Shown here piece by piece: positions 24,596 to 33,287 of a stretch of DNA of 64,000 nt. This stretch comes from Microbacterium sp. LWO13-1.2. GTDB taxonomy: Bacteria; Actinomycetota; Actinomycetes; Actinomycetales; Microbacteriaceae. Location: positions 496,001 to 560,000 of the forward strand of contig NZ_CP151634.1 in NCBI RefSeq assembly GCF_038397725.1, read 5' to 3'. Made by a program: the position numbers and the translations under genes. Below the pieces are notes generated by a model. It was not told where the DNA came from, ran no database searches, and worked only from the letters and a program-made list of their open reading frames with translations. Position 1 is the stretch's first letter. Every line of letters begins with the position of its first letter.

Positions 24596-25954
24596 TTAGG
24601 CGACGGCGAGTTCAGCCGCGTTTTCGTTCTGGGTCACCAGGGTGGTGGCGACCCAATACGCGTCGTAGTTGTGGATGTAGGCGGTGCGACCCCACGGCTC
24701 GTCGAGTTCGGCGGGACGCGGCAGCTCGCGGTTGATGATGAACGGGATCTGGAGTTCGCCGAGTGCACCGTGCGAGCGCAGCGGGGCGTCGAGACCAGTG
24801 AGGTCGTGCCAAGCGGCGTAGCGGCCGACGGCGGTTCCCTCCTCGCCGAGGACGATGATGTCGCCGATACGGTCGGCAGGCATCGAGAACGTCGACGCGG
24901 CCTCTTCGCGGGTGACGGCGACCTGCACACCGGGGATCTGGCGGAGCGCTTCGATGGTGGAGTCGCGGTCAGCGCCCTCAGGAAGGTAGACCGAGGCGAA
25001 CGAACCCAGCGCGCCGTGGTGCACTGTGTACGGGTCGGTGATGGGGAGGATGACCCGCAGCCCGTCGGAGCCCGGCTCGGCACCGGTGGTGCCGAGGATC
25101 CTGCGGACCTCGTCTTCGACGAAGAGCACGTTCGGCTTGCCGGCCGCGTCGGTCTTCGCGCTCATACCGTGATCGGCAGTGAGAACGACGATCGCGCCGA
25201 GCGCCTCGAGTTCGGCGGCGTAGCGGTCGATCTCGGCGTAGAGGTCATTCGCCGCCTCGGTGCCAGGGGCGTTCTTGTGCTGGATGTAGTCAGTCAGAGA
25301 CAGGTACATGATGTCGGCGCCGCGGGTGCGCAGGATCTCGACGCCTGCGGCGAGCGCGAAGATCGACAGGTCTGCCGAGTAGACGCTGGCCAACGGAAGT
25401 CCGACGAGCTCGAGCACGTTGTCGATGCCGTTGTCTTCGATCGTGGCCTGGTCGGCCTTCTCGGCGGAGAAGCAGATGCCCCTGCGGCTCGGCTCGACGA
25501 ATTCCCCGCTGCCCTCGAGACTGGGGCCCGCCTCGACGACGCCGGCGCCCAGCAGGCGACGCAGCTTGTCCTTGGCGGTGACGATGACCACGTCGAGCCC
25601 GGCTTCGTTCGCCGCACCGAAGATGGTGGGGACGCGGAGGAACTTCTTGTCATTCATCAGCACCTCTTCGCCGGTGGAGGTGTCGAAGATGTAGTTTCCG
25701 CTGATTCCGTGCACTGCCGGCGGGTGACCGGTCGCGATCGAGATGTTGTTCGGGTTGGTGAGCGCGGGCATCGCGCAGTGCGCCTCCCACGAGCTCGCGT
25801 TCTTTTCGAGAACGCTGGCGAGCCACGGCATCCGACCGGCCTTGATGGCCTCGATGTGGTAGTCGGGCTCGCTGCCGTCGATGCAGATGACGACGACCGG
25901 AGCCGAAGGCTTGGTGTACGTGCGGTCGTTGACGGTGAACGTCTCAGCAGTCAC
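24596..25954 (-). CDS. phnA: Phosphonoacetate hydrolase
   Basis: A 452-residue alkaline-phosphatase-superfamily enzyme that cleaves the carbon-phosphorus bond of phosphonoacetate to acetate and phosphate with two zinc ions. Recognisable sites are the metal Asp in VVICIDGSEPDYH (about residue 26), the Thr nucleophile in MPALTNPNNIS (about 66), Asp/His ligands in YLSLTDYIQHK, the Asp-His pair in LTADHGMSAK, and a late His in VHHGALGSF. Length and spacing fit the family. The start is taken as GTG 25954 because GAGGAG sits six bases before it; the frame extends 17 codons upstream without a ribosome site. It is first in the operon, with a LysR-type dyad at 26032. It lets the cell use phosphonate as a phosphorus source, probably independent of phosphate status as in other PhnA systems. 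Confidence 0.93.
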   Translation of the reverse strand: MTAETFTVNDRTYTKPSAPVVVICIDGSEPDYHIEAIKAGRMPWLASVLEKNASSWEAHCAMPALTNPNNISIATGHPPAVHGISGNYIFDTSTGEEVLMNDKKFLRVPTIFGAANEAGLDVVIVTAKDKLRRLLGAGVVEAGPSLEGSGEFVEPSRRGICFSAEKADQATIEDNGIDNVLELVGLPLASVYSADLSIFALAAGVEILRTRGADIMYLSLTDYIQHKNAPGTEAANDLYAEIDRYAAELEALGAIVVLTADHGMSAKTDAAGKPNVLFVEDEVRRILGTTGAEPGSDGLRVILPITDPYTVHHGALGSFASVYLPEGADRDSTIEALRQIPGVQVAVTREEAASTFSMPADRIGDIIVLGEEGTAVGRYAAWHDLTGLDAPLRSHGALGELQIPFIINRELPRPAELDEPWGRTAYIHNYDAYWVATTLVTQNENAAELAVA

Positions 25955-26031
25955 GGGTGGCTCCTCAGATTCAGGTGATTCGGATGTCACCCACTCTGCG
26001 CTCACCGCAGCAGGCCCGGAACCCCGAACGG

Positions 26032-26050
26032 GGCTATGGGAGCGATAGCC
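26032..26050. promoter_or_regulatory. LysR-type T-N11-A dyad upstream of the phosphonate operon
   Basis: GGCTAT-N7-ATAGCC is a perfect interrupted palindrome containing T-N11-A, the usual LTTR recognition pattern. It lies 78 bases upstream of the phnA start codon, a suitable distance for an activator. The overlapping ccccgaacgggg (26022-26033) could form a small separate hairpin. Confidence 0.5.
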
Positions 26051-26138
26051 ACAACGGTGCTACCTCTGCGCGACGTCGGTCCCCTGACCCGCGAAACGAC
26101 GCGCAGCCCCGATACTCGCGGACGCGCGCACGCCCGAG

Positions 26139-27308
26139 TTACGCGACCTGCCCCCGCGCGAAGTACTCGACCAGCTCGGGATCGAGCGACGGAACGTCGA
26201 TCGCGGAGCCGTCAGAGCGCAGTGACTGCGTCGCGAGAATTCCGGCCGCCACCGCTTCCCGCGCCGCAACCGGCGAGGTCTCGGTGAGCCCGCCGTCACG
26301 GACGAACCGGAGGAATTCAGCGACCAGCAGAGCGTCGGCACCATCGTGCCCCGCGTCCGGGACCTCGGGCACGATGAAGGTCTCGTCGGCCTCGGCCGCG
26401 CCACGGTGACGGCGGTTCCAGAGCTTGACCTCGCTCCCCGCGGTGTCGCCGAAGTTCTCGATGCGCCCCGCGGTGCCGATGACGGTGTAGTTGCGCCAGT
26501 AGTCCGGCGTGAAGTGGCATTGCTGATACGAGGCCATGATCCCGCCGGTCAGCCGCATGTTCACCATCGAGATGTCCTCGACGTCGATCACCGGGTGCAG
26601 ACCCGTGAGCGAGGTGGGCGGCCAGTTGTCGACACTGAACCAGTCCGGCATCCGCTCGCCGGTGCGCTCGCGACGATCGGTGATGTCTCCGTAGACGCTG
26701 AGCTCACCCATCGCGGCGACCTGCTCGGTGTAGGCGCCGGCCAGCCAATGGATGATGTCGATGTCGTGCGCGCCCTTCTGCAGGAGCAACCCGGTGGTGC
26801 GGCGACGGTCGGCGTGCCAGTCCTTGAAGTAGAAGTCCCCGCCGTGGCCGACGAAATGACGCACCCAGACGGCCTTGACGTCACCGATGCGCCCGTCCTG
26901 GATGAGGTCGCGCATCAGCGTGATCACGGGCATGTGCCGCATGTTGTGACCGATGTACAACCGACTGCCTGTGCGGCGGGCAGTCTCGAGCATCGCGTCG
27001 GCGTCGGCGAGATGGATCGCGAGCGGCTTCTCGCAGAAGACGGCGACGCCCGCTTCGAGGGCGCGGATGCTGAGGGCTGCGTGCGTGTCGTCCGGCGTGA
27101 GCACCATCACGGCGTCCACCCCTGAGGCGAGCAGTTCGTCGAGTGAATCCGTGACGAGTGCGTCCGGCACGAGGCGACGTGCATCGTCACGGGCGCGCTC
27201 TGAGGGGTCGCAGATCGCAGTGATGCGCGATCCCTCGCCCGGTCGCTGCACCTCCTCTCGGAGAGAGGCGCGCGCGCCGAAGCCGATGATGCCGATCTTG
27301 AGATCCAC
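26139..27308 (-). CDS. Gfo/Idh/MocA-family sugar oxidoreductase
   Basis: A 389-residue NAD(P)-dependent dehydrogenase. The Rossmann start is KIGIIGFGARAS; the EKP motif (FCEKPLAIH) near residue 97 carries the catalytic Lys; a WHADRRRTTGLLLQKGAHDIDI region carries the late DxxxH pair. The family oxidises or rearranges sugars, polyols and pseudo-sugars. The start is GTG 27308, six bases after AGAAGG; the longer open frame has no ribosome site. It is the last gene of the sugar ABC operon, 44 bases after lacI, so it probably acts on the sugar that system imports. Its end lies 184 bases from phnA, and that gap holds the phosphonate promoter. Confidence 0.9.
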   Translation of the reverse strand: MDLKIGIIGFGARASLREEVQRPGEGSRITAICDPSERARDDARRLVPDALVTDSLDELLASGVDAVMVLTPDDTHAALSIRALEAGVAVFCEKPLAIHLADADAMLETARRTGSRLYIGHNMRHMPVITLMRDLIQDGRIGDVKAVWVRHFVGHGGDFYFKDWHADRRRTTGLLLQKGAHDIDIIHWLAGAYTEQVAAMGELSVYGDITDRRERTGERMPDWFSVDNWPPTSLTGLHPVIDVEDISMVNMRLTGGIMASYQQCHFTPDYWRNYTVIGTAGRIENFGDTAGSEVKLWNRRHRGAAEADETFIVPEVPDAGHDGADALLVAEFLRFVRDGGLTETSPVAAREAVAAGILATQSLRSDGSAIDVPSLDPELVEYFARGQVA

Positions 27309-27352
27309 GATGGTCCTTCTGGGAGTCGATTGTGAGGGAAAGGGCGAGACCG

Positions 27353-28408
27353 TCACCGGGAGCGGGACGGGGGTGCGTCGAGATCTGTCGACGCACCGGG
27401 GAAGAGCGACCACTCGAACTCGTGAAGCTGTCCGCGCGGCGGGTCCTTCGCGAGAGCGCAGTCGACGAGGATGCGCGCGTGACGCTCATAGAAGTCGGTG
27501 GGGCCGACGGTGGTGAGCGTCGGCGCGATGAGACGGGCATCCGGGGTGTTGCCCACACCGATCACCGCGACGTCATGCGGCACGCGCAGGCCGAGCATGT
27601 GCGCCGCGTTGATCGCAGCGATCGCGGCGAAGTCGGTGGTGGCGTAGATCGCGGACGGCCGGTTCTCGCCCGTGAGCAAGCGAACCGCGGCGGCGAAGGC
27701 GCTCGCCTGCGTCTCCGTGTAGGTCTCCGTCCACGACGGAGCCGGGTCGATGCCGGCATCCCCCATCCGCTGCACATAGGCCGAGTACCGCGTGCGCTGG
27801 GTCGCCGAGAGCGTGACGGCGGCCTCGGCGGCGAGGCATCCGATCGCGGTATGCCGCTCGAGAAGGTGATCCATGGCGATCTCGCACCCGGGAAGGGCAT
27901 CGGAGCGGACGACATCGAACCCCTCGGGTTCGAGGTGCTCAGAGAAGACGACGAGGCGCTGGCCGCGTTTGACCAGATCGTTGATCCTCGTGCGGGTCTG
28001 CTCGTCGGATCCGATGGCGTCGAGAAAGGCGACATCGCTTTCGAGACGGTCGAGGGCCGTGTACCAGTCGCCGTCGGCGAGGATGAGAGTGGTCAGGCCG
28101 TGCCGGTTCGCCTCGGCGTTCACGGCGTCAGCCACCGCCAGAGACCACGGGTCGCTGAGCATGTGCAGCGAGAGCTGCACGGTGCCGCTGCGACCGGTCC
28201 GGATGGTGCGCGCGGCACTGTTCGGGCGGTAGTTGAGCGCTTCTGCCGATGCGAGGACACGCGCCGCCGTCGCCTCGGCGACGCCCGGACCCGCGGCGCC
28301 CGCACGTCCCGAGAGAACGTACGACACCGTCGCCGTCGACACCCCGGCATGCTCGGCGACCATCCGAAGCGTCGGACGACGCGATTCCTGTTGTCTCCGC
28401 CCCGCCAC
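27353..28408 (-). CDS. LacI-family regulator of the sugar operon
   Basis: A 351-residue repressor: helix-turn-helix TLRMVAEHAGVSTATVSYVL with hinge ALNYRPNSAARTIRTG, then a periplasmic-binding-like sugar domain. The start is GTG 28408, six bases after GAAGGG and two bases beyond the permease stop, so it is translated with the transporter genes. A much longer open frame runs upstream to 29083 but only as a shadow of the permease. A candidate operator lies before the operon at 31596. Placement of the repressor fourth in its own operon means that induction raises repressor levels too. Confidence 0.92.
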   Translation of the reverse strand: MAGRRQQESRRPTLRMVAEHAGVSTATVSYVLSGRAGAAGPGVAEATAARVLASAEALNYRPNSAARTIRTGRSGTVQLSLHMLSDPWSLAVADAVNAEANRHGLTTLILADGDWYTALDRLESDVAFLDAIGSDEQTRTRINDLVKRGQRLVVFSEHLEPEGFDVVRSDALPGCEIAMDHLLERHTAIGCLAAEAAVTLSATQRTRYSAYVQRMGDAGIDPAPSWTETYTETQASAFAAAVRLLTGENRPSAIYATTDFAAIAAINAAHMLGLRVPHDVAVIGVGNTPDARLIAPTLTTVGPTDFYERHARILVDCALAKDPPRGQLHEFEWSLFPGASTDLDAPPSRSR

Positions 28409-28410
28409 GG

Positions 28411-29304
28411 TCAGCCCTTCGATCCGCTGAACGCGATGCCCTGGATGAACTGTCGCTGCAGGATCATGAACGTCACCAGCATCGGCAGGGTCGCCAGCAG
28501 TGCGCCCGCCATCAGCACCGGGTAGTCGGTGCCGTGGATCCCGACGAGCTGCGAGAGCCCGACCGAGAGCGGCATCTTGGCGGGGTCGGTCGTCACGATC
28601 AACGGCCAGAGCAAGTCGTTCCACGACCAGAGCACAGTGAACACCACGAGAGCGATGATGCCAGGCTTCGCCAGCGGAACCATGATCTGCCAGAACGTCT
28701 GCCACGGATTCGCTCCGTCGATGCGCGCCGCCTCTTCGAGTTCGGCAGGCATCGACATGAAGAACTGACGCATCAGGAACGTCCCGAAGGCGCTGAAGAT
28801 ACCGGGCACGATCAGAGCTTGCAGCGTGTTCAGCCAGCCGAGCGCCTGGATGATCTCGTACTGCGGCAGCAAGTACAGCTGTGACGGCACCATGAGCACC
28901 GACAGGAACACGACGAACAGCGCGTTGCGTCCGGGGAACGGAATGCGCGCGAAGGCATAGCCCGCCATCGTGCAGAGCACGACCTGGCCGATCGTGCGGC
29001 CGACGGTGAGCAGCACCGAGTTCGCGAACATCTGCGCGAACGGCATCGACTCGAACACTTCCGCGAAGTTCGTGAAGACCCATTCGCGGGGCAGGAAGCT
29101 CGGGGGCACCTGAACCGAGTCGGACAGCGTCTTGAACGAGGTCAGCAGCTGCCAGATGAAGGGGAAGACCATCAGCACCGCCCCGACGGCGAGTACGACG
29201 TGCACGATCCAGATCGCGCGGTTCTTCGGCTTTCCCGCGCGGCGATCCTCGCCGGCGGGGGAGGCGCCGACCACGGCGCGCGTGTCGAGCGAGACGTCAC
29301 TCAT
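28411..29304 (-). CDS. Sugar ABC transporter permease (MalG type)
   Basis: A 297-residue inner-membrane permease of the CUT1 class with six predicted helices. A polar N-terminus of about 30 residues precedes helix 1. The EAA loop, contacting the ATPase, is EEAARIDGANPWQTFWQIMVPLAKP. It overlaps the MalF-type gene by eight bases. No ATPase gene is in the operon, so a shared MsiK-like ATPase elsewhere is expected. Confidence 0.93.
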   Translation of the reverse strand: MSDVSLDTRAVVGASPAGEDRRAGKPKNRAIWIVHVVLAVGAVLMVFPFIWQLLTSFKTLSDSVQVPPSFLPREWVFTNFAEVFESMPFAQMFANSVLLTVGRTIGQVVLCTMAGYAFARIPFPGRNALFVVFLSVLMVPSQLYLLPQYEIIQALGWLNTLQALIVPGIFSAFGTFLMRQFFMSMPAELEEAARIDGANPWQTFWQIMVPLAKPGIIALVVFTVLWSWNDLLWPLIVTTDPAKMPLSVGLSQLVGIHGTDYPVLMAGALLATLPMLVTFMILQRQFIQGIAFSGSKG

Positions 29305-30256
29305 AGTGCACCCACTTCTTCTGCAGGCGGAACTGCACGACCGTGAGCAGCAGGATGATCACGAGCAGCAAGAAGGCGACGGCGGCCGCGTACCCGCGGT
29401 CGTTGTCGAGGAAACCCGCTTCGTAGAACAGATAGACCACCGTGCGGGTGTTCGGCATCGCAGGGTTGCTGCGGCCGAGCATCATGTAGATGAGGTCGAA
29501 CACCTGCAGGGCGCCGATCACGCTGATGACGCTCACGAAGAAGATCGACGGCGACAGGAGCGGAATCGTGATGGAGATGAACTTGCGCACGGGGCCAGCG
29601 CCATCCAGGTCCGCGGCCTCCATGATCGTGTCGGGAATGCCCTGGAGTCCGGCGAGGAAGATGACGATGTTCGTGCCGAGCCCCGCCCAGATGCCGACGA
29701 CGGCGATCGCGATCAGTGCCGTGTTCGGGTCGGTGAGCCAGCTGCGCCCGTCGATCCCGATGGCGCCGAGTCCGGCGTTGAGCACGCCGTAGTCGCCGTT
29801 GTAGATCATTCGCCACACCAGCGCGATCGCGGCGGGCATCGTGACGACGGGGATGAAGTAGAGCGTCCGGTATGCGCTTCGCCCCTGGAGTCCTGTGGTG
29901 TTCAGAAGCGCGGCGATCGCGACGGCGAGCGGGATGCCGATCAACGCGATCACCGTGTACAGAGCGGTGTTGCGGAGGGCCCCGATCAGCTCGGGGTCCT
30001 GGAAGAGCCGCGCGTAGTTCTCGATCCCCACCCATTCGGCGCCGCCGAACGGTCCGGATTTCGTGAAGGAGATGATGAGGGTGCGCACGGTCGGCCAGAG
30101 GTAGAAGACCGCGATACCCAGCGCTGTGGGGCCGATGAACACCAGTGCCCACCATGGGGAGGCTCCGGGGCTGCGCCGGCGGCGGCGGATGCCGGGGCTG
30201 GGGGCCTCCGGCATCCGCTCTGCCGACGTGCCGGCGCGAGACGCGACGACGCTCAT
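29297..30256 (-). CDS. Sugar ABC transporter permease (MalF type)
   Basis: A 319-residue permease partner with six helices after a basic N-terminal region of about 35 residues. The EAA loop is MEAADLDGAGPVRKFISITIPLLSP. Together with the MalG-type protein it forms the channel for the substrate delivered by the lipoprotein at 30263. It starts six bases after that gene's stop codon. Confidence 0.93.
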   Translation of the reverse strand: MSVVASRAGTSAERMPEAPSPGIRRRRRSPGASPWWALVFIGPTALGIAVFYLWPTVRTLIISFTKSGPFGGAEWVGIENYARLFQDPELIGALRNTALYTVIALIGIPLAVAIAALLNTTGLQGRSAYRTLYFIPVVTMPAAIALVWRMIYNGDYGVLNAGLGAIGIDGRSWLTDPNTALIAIAVVGIWAGLGTNIVIFLAGLQGIPDTIMEAADLDGAGPVRKFISITIPLLSPSIFFVSVISVIGALQVFDLIYMMLGRSNPAMPNTRTVVYLFYEAGFLDNDRGYAAAVAFLLLVIILLLTVVQFRLQKKWVHYE

Positions 30257-30262
30257 ATGTCG

Positions 30263-31537
30263 TTACTCCTGCTCCGCGTCCAGCGCGGCCTGCATCTTCT
30301 CGGCGAGGTCCTTGAGTCCGGCCTCAGGGGTGACCGCACCCGACCAGACCTGCGAGAGGATCTCGCTTTCGAGGCTCGTCCACGCCGAGGTGTTCTTCGA
30401 GACCGGGTACGGGACGGCCGTCTCGAGCGCGTCGATGTAGACCTGCAGGTCGTACTGCGGCAGCGCGTCGACCCAGCCCTGCTGAGTGCCATTGAAAGCG
30501 GGGATCACCGTACCGGTCTCGGCCTGGATCTTCGCCGCTTCCTCACCGCTCGCGAACGCCGCGAACGCCTTCGCCTCGGCCAAGTGCGGGCTCTTCGCGT
30601 TGGCGACGTTGCCCACGCCGTGGATCACGCTCTGGTTTCCCTCGGCGCCAGCGGGAAGGGGAGCCACATCGACCTTGTCGGCGATGTCGGCGTTATCACC
30701 GTAGGCGATCGCCGCCCACGAGCCGTTCTGGAACATGGCCACCTTGCCCGAGAGGAAGAAGTCCTCCGGGTTCGTGTCGGTCATCTGCTGCGCCGTCGGC
30801 GACGATCCGGCCGCGATGAGGTCGGTCCACAGCTCGATGCCGGCGAGAGCCTCCGGCGTGCCGTAGCCCGTCTCGGTGCCATCCGCCGAGACGACCTCGC
30901 CGCCGGCCTGGGCGATCGAGTTGTAGAAGTTCTCCTGCCCGTACTGGCTGGCAGCGATGCCGAACTGGCCCTTCGCCGGGTCGGTGAGCTTGCCCGCCGC
31001 GGCGGTGAAGTCATCCCAGGTCCAGCCCGCGGTCGGGTACTCGACACCGGCCGCGTCGAAGAGTTCCTTGTTGTACCAGAGGGCGACGGTGTCGAAGTCC
31101 TTGGGAGCGCCGAAGAGCTTGCCGTCGTACGTGTAGAGGTCGACCAGACCCTCGGGGTAATCGGCGGTGTCGACTCCGGCGTCGTCGAGAGGCGCGAGCT
31201 GGCCGTTCGACGCGTACAGCTGGAAGTTCGGGCCGTTCATCCAGAAGACGTCGGCGGCCGATCCACCGGTGGCCGCGGTCTGCAGCTTGGTGAAGTACTC
31301 CTTGTACGGCGTGACCTGGATGTCGATCGTGACGTTCGGGTTCTCCTTGGTGAATGCGGCCGCGATCTCCTCCATCGCAGGCTTCTGGTTCTCATCCCAG
31401 ATCGCATAGCTGAGGGTGACGTCGCCGCCCCCGGAGGATCCTTCGCCCCCGGTCGAGGACGAGCATGCGCTGAGCGCGAGGACGGCTGCCACTGAGGCTG
31501 CGAAGGCGCCGAGGGTGCGGCGGGAAAGGCGGGCCAT
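30263..31537 (-). CDS. Extracellular sugar-binding lipoprotein
   Basis: A 424-residue family-1 solute-binding protein. The signal has the twin-arginine-like start MARLSRRTLGAF, a hydrophobic stretch, and lipobox ALSAC with Cys at residue 25. A Ser/Gly linker follows. The FTKENPNVTIDIQVTPYKEYFTKLQ block is typical of CUT1 sugar-binding proteins. Ligand identity cannot be read from sequence; oligosaccharides or polyols are usual. It is the first gene of the five-gene operon, with AAAGGAG before the ATG and the operator candidate at 31596. Confidence 0.93.
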   Translation of the reverse strand: MARLSRRTLGAFAASVAAVLALSACSSSTGGEGSSGGGDVTLSYAIWDENQKPAMEEIAAAFTKENPNVTIDIQVTPYKEYFTKLQTAATGGSAADVFWMNGPNFQLYASNGQLAPLDDAGVDTADYPEGLVDLYTYDGKLFGAPKDFDTVALWYNKELFDAAGVEYPTAGWTWDDFTAAAGKLTDPAKGQFGIAASQYGQENFYNSIAQAGGEVVSADGTETGYGTPEALAGIELWTDLIAAGSSPTAQQMTDTNPEDFFLSGKVAMFQNGSWAAIAYGDNADIADKVDVAPLPAGAEGNQSVIHGVGNVANAKSPHLAEAKAFAAFASGEEAAKIQAETGTVIPAFNGTQQGWVDALPQYDLQVYIDALETAVPYPVSKNTSAWTSLESEILSQVWSGAVTPEAGLKDLAEKMQAALDAEQE

Positions 31538-31595
31538 GGGTGTCTCCTTTGACGGTGCTACGGGTGCGAGGGGGGATCACTCGGGTCTGTGATCG

Positions 31596-31610
31596 ATCGT
31601 GTTAAACGAT
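31596..31610. promoter_or_regulatory. Candidate LacI operator
   Basis: ATCGT-GTTAA-ACGAT, a 15-base dyad with a TTAA centre, lies 58 bases upstream of the binding-protein start codon. Sites of this shape are common for actinobacterial LacI repressors of sugar operons; the LacI gene three genes downstream is the natural partner. Confidence 0.5.
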
Positions 31611-31655
31611 TAGCAAGGAGAGTAGCCCGCGCGGGCGACCTGCGCAAGGGCGGGT

Positions 31656-32015
31656 TCAGATCAGGGAACCGAGAGCGAGGCCGAGGCCCGCCCCGAGAAG
31701 CCCGAGCGCGAGCATCCCCACCGCGTTGAAGGCGGATGCCGGTCGCTCGCCGTCGCGCCAGAGTGCGACCGTGTCGAGCATCGCCGTGCTGAACGTCGTG
31801 TAGCCGCCGAGCAGGCCGGCGCCGAGGAGAAATGCCTGGTCAGGGAGAACAGCGGTGATGAGACCGAGCGCGAAAGAGCCGGTGATGTTCACCAGCAGAA
31901 TCCCCCAGGGGAAGCGCCGCCCCGCCACCTTCCCGACGCCGAGATCGACGAGGTAGCGAAGTGTCGCACCGAGGCCTCCGGCGAGCGCGGCGCCGACGAA
32001 CAGCAGCGGACTCAT
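31656..32015 (-). CDS. crcB: CrcB/Fluc fluoride channel subunit (copy B)
   Basis: A 119-residue protein with four membrane helices, the length of a Fluc monomer. Family motifs are NITGSFALG in helix 2 and GGYTTFSTAMLD near helix 3, where the conserved TTFST lines the fluoride path. Fluc channels work as antiparallel dimers; some species encode two different subunits in tandem. The start ATG at 32015 overlaps the stop of the upstream crcB by four bases. No fluoride riboswitch is visible upstream of the pair. Confidence 0.92.
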   Translation of the reverse strand: MSPLLFVGAALAGGLGATLRYLVDLGVGKVAGRRFPWGILLVNITGSFALGLITAVLPDQAFLLGAGLLGGYTTFSTAMLDTVALWRDGERPASAFNAVGMLALGLLGAGLGLALGSLI

Positions 32016-32404
32016 GACGTCGCCTCTGCACGAGGACGTCCGAGTCGGAGCCCGCCTGCCGCCGCAGCGAGGCCGAGCACGAGGGTGCCTCCGGCATAGG
32101 CGATCGCGATGAGCGGAGCATCCGCCCACAGCGCCACCGTCCCCGTCATGAACGCGCTATAGGTCGTGAACCCGCCGAGCAGACCGGTGCCGAGGAAGAG
32201 CCGCAGTCCGGTCGTGGCGGGAAGCCGAGCAGTGAGGATGCCGATCAGCAGGGCCCCGATGAGGTTCGCCATGAGCACCGCGACCGGGAAACCGCCGGCG
32301 TCCGGTACCGCGAGACCCAGCCCGAGTCGGGCCGCCGTTCCCACCGTGCCACCCGCGGCGACGAGCAGGACGCGAACGAGGGGGGCAATGTTCACGCCCG
32401 CCAC
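32012..32404 (-). CDS. crcB: CrcB/Fluc fluoride channel subunit (copy A)
   Basis: A 130-residue four-helix protein related to copy B: NLIGALLIG replaces NITGSFALG and GGFTTYSAFMTG replaces GGYTTFSTAMLD. The two are divergent paralogues and probably form an antiparallel heterodimer that lets fluoride leave the cell. The start is GTG 32404 (GTG 32395 possible), directly after the stop codon of the LysR gene at 32406, so the three genes are transcribed together. Confidence 0.9.
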   Translation of the reverse strand: MAGVNIAPLVRVLLVAAGGTVGTAARLGLGLAVPDAGGFPVAVLMANLIGALLIGILTARLPATTGLRLFLGTGLLGGFTTYSAFMTGTVALWADAPLIAIAYAGGTLVLGLAAAAGGLRLGRPRAEATS

Positions 32405-32405
32405 T

Positions 32406-33287
32406 CTAGCCCGCCGGCCGATCTCGGTACGCCCTGGGTGCGTTCGCCACAGCCTCGAGCGTTCGCCAGATCGATGTCCGCTCCACGCCGGACACGCACA
32501 CGAGATACTCGGTGACGGTGACCACCGGATCGCTCAGGTCGAGCATCACCAGGCGCGGGTCGTCGAGCATCTCATCTTCTGCGACGATGCCGATGCCCAA
32601 TCCGGCCGCGACAGCGGCGAGGACGGCCTCTCGCGTATCGGCGACCATGCCGTACGACAGCTCGACCCCTGCGTCCGCGGCTGCTTCCTCCAGCGAGGCC
32701 CGTGTGACGCTGCCGCGTTCGCGTCCGATCAGCCGTTCCCCGGCGAGGTCGGCGAGCGCGAGCTTCTTCCCACCGGCCCTCGGGTGATCCGTGCGCACGA
32801 CAGCCACGAGATCCTGCGCGCGGAGCGCAATGCGGTGCAGCGCCGGATCGTCCGGCACATCGGCCGCGACGCCCGCATCGGCACGACGGCTGCGCACGGC
32901 GTCGATCACCGCGGTCGAGTTCCCCGCAGTGACCTCGAACCTGGCGCCCGGATGATCGTGGCGCGCTTCGGCGAGCAACGGCATCAGGTACCCCGGCGCG
33001 TCAGCGGCGATCCGGAAGACCTCACCTCCGAGGTGGGCGGCATCCGCGAGGTGGCGCTCCGCGACGTCGGCGAGTTCGAAAAGCGGCCGAGTGATCTCGT
33101 GCAGAGCGGCGCCGACCTCGGTGGGAGCGCCCGTACGGCGATCGATGAGCTGCACGTCGCGAGCGCGTTCGAGCGCCGCCAGTTGCGCCGAGACGGCCGG
33201 CTGGGTGATACCGAGGAACCGCGCAGCGGCCGTGATGCTCCCGGACGCGACGATGGCCTCGAAGACTCGGAGCTGCGCGAGCGACAT
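32406..33287 (-). CDS. LysR-family regulator heading the crcB pair
   Basis: A 293-residue LTTR: helix-turn-helix SLAQLRVFEAIVASGSITAA, then ITQPAVSAQLAALE, with an effector domain from about residue 90. The start is the ATG at 33287. It has no ribosome site and lies inside a dyad, so translation is probably leaderless and autoregulated. It is divergent from the phosphatase-superfamily gene at 33356 and co-directional with the two crcB genes. The protein resembles LTTRs found beside 2-aminoethylphosphonate genes, but that resemblance is by eye. Confidence 0.88.
   Translation of the reverse strand: MSLAQLRVFEAIVASGSITAAARFLGITQPAVSAQLAALERARDVQLIDRRTGAPTEVGAALHEITRPLFELADVAERHLADAAHLGGEVFRIAADAPGYLMPLLAEARHDHPGARFEVTAGNSTAVIDAVRSRRADAGVAADVPDDPALHRIALRAQDLVAVVRTDHPRAGGKKLALADLAGERLIGRERGSVTRASLEEAAADAGVELSYGMVADTREAVLAAVAAGLGIGIVAEDEMLDDPRLVMLDLSDPVVTVTEYLVCVSGVERTSIWRTLEAVANAPRAYRDRPAG

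Noticed and set aside
27353..29083. A 576-codon frame suggesting a permease-LacI fusion.
   Set aside because: The upstream 225 codons are out of frame with the permease and low in sense; GAAGGG before GTG 28408 gives a normal LacI protein.
32405..32406. Fluoride riboswitch expected before the crcB genes.
   Set aside because: Only one base separates the first crcB from the LysR stop codon, and no matching structure was seen in the divergent promoter.
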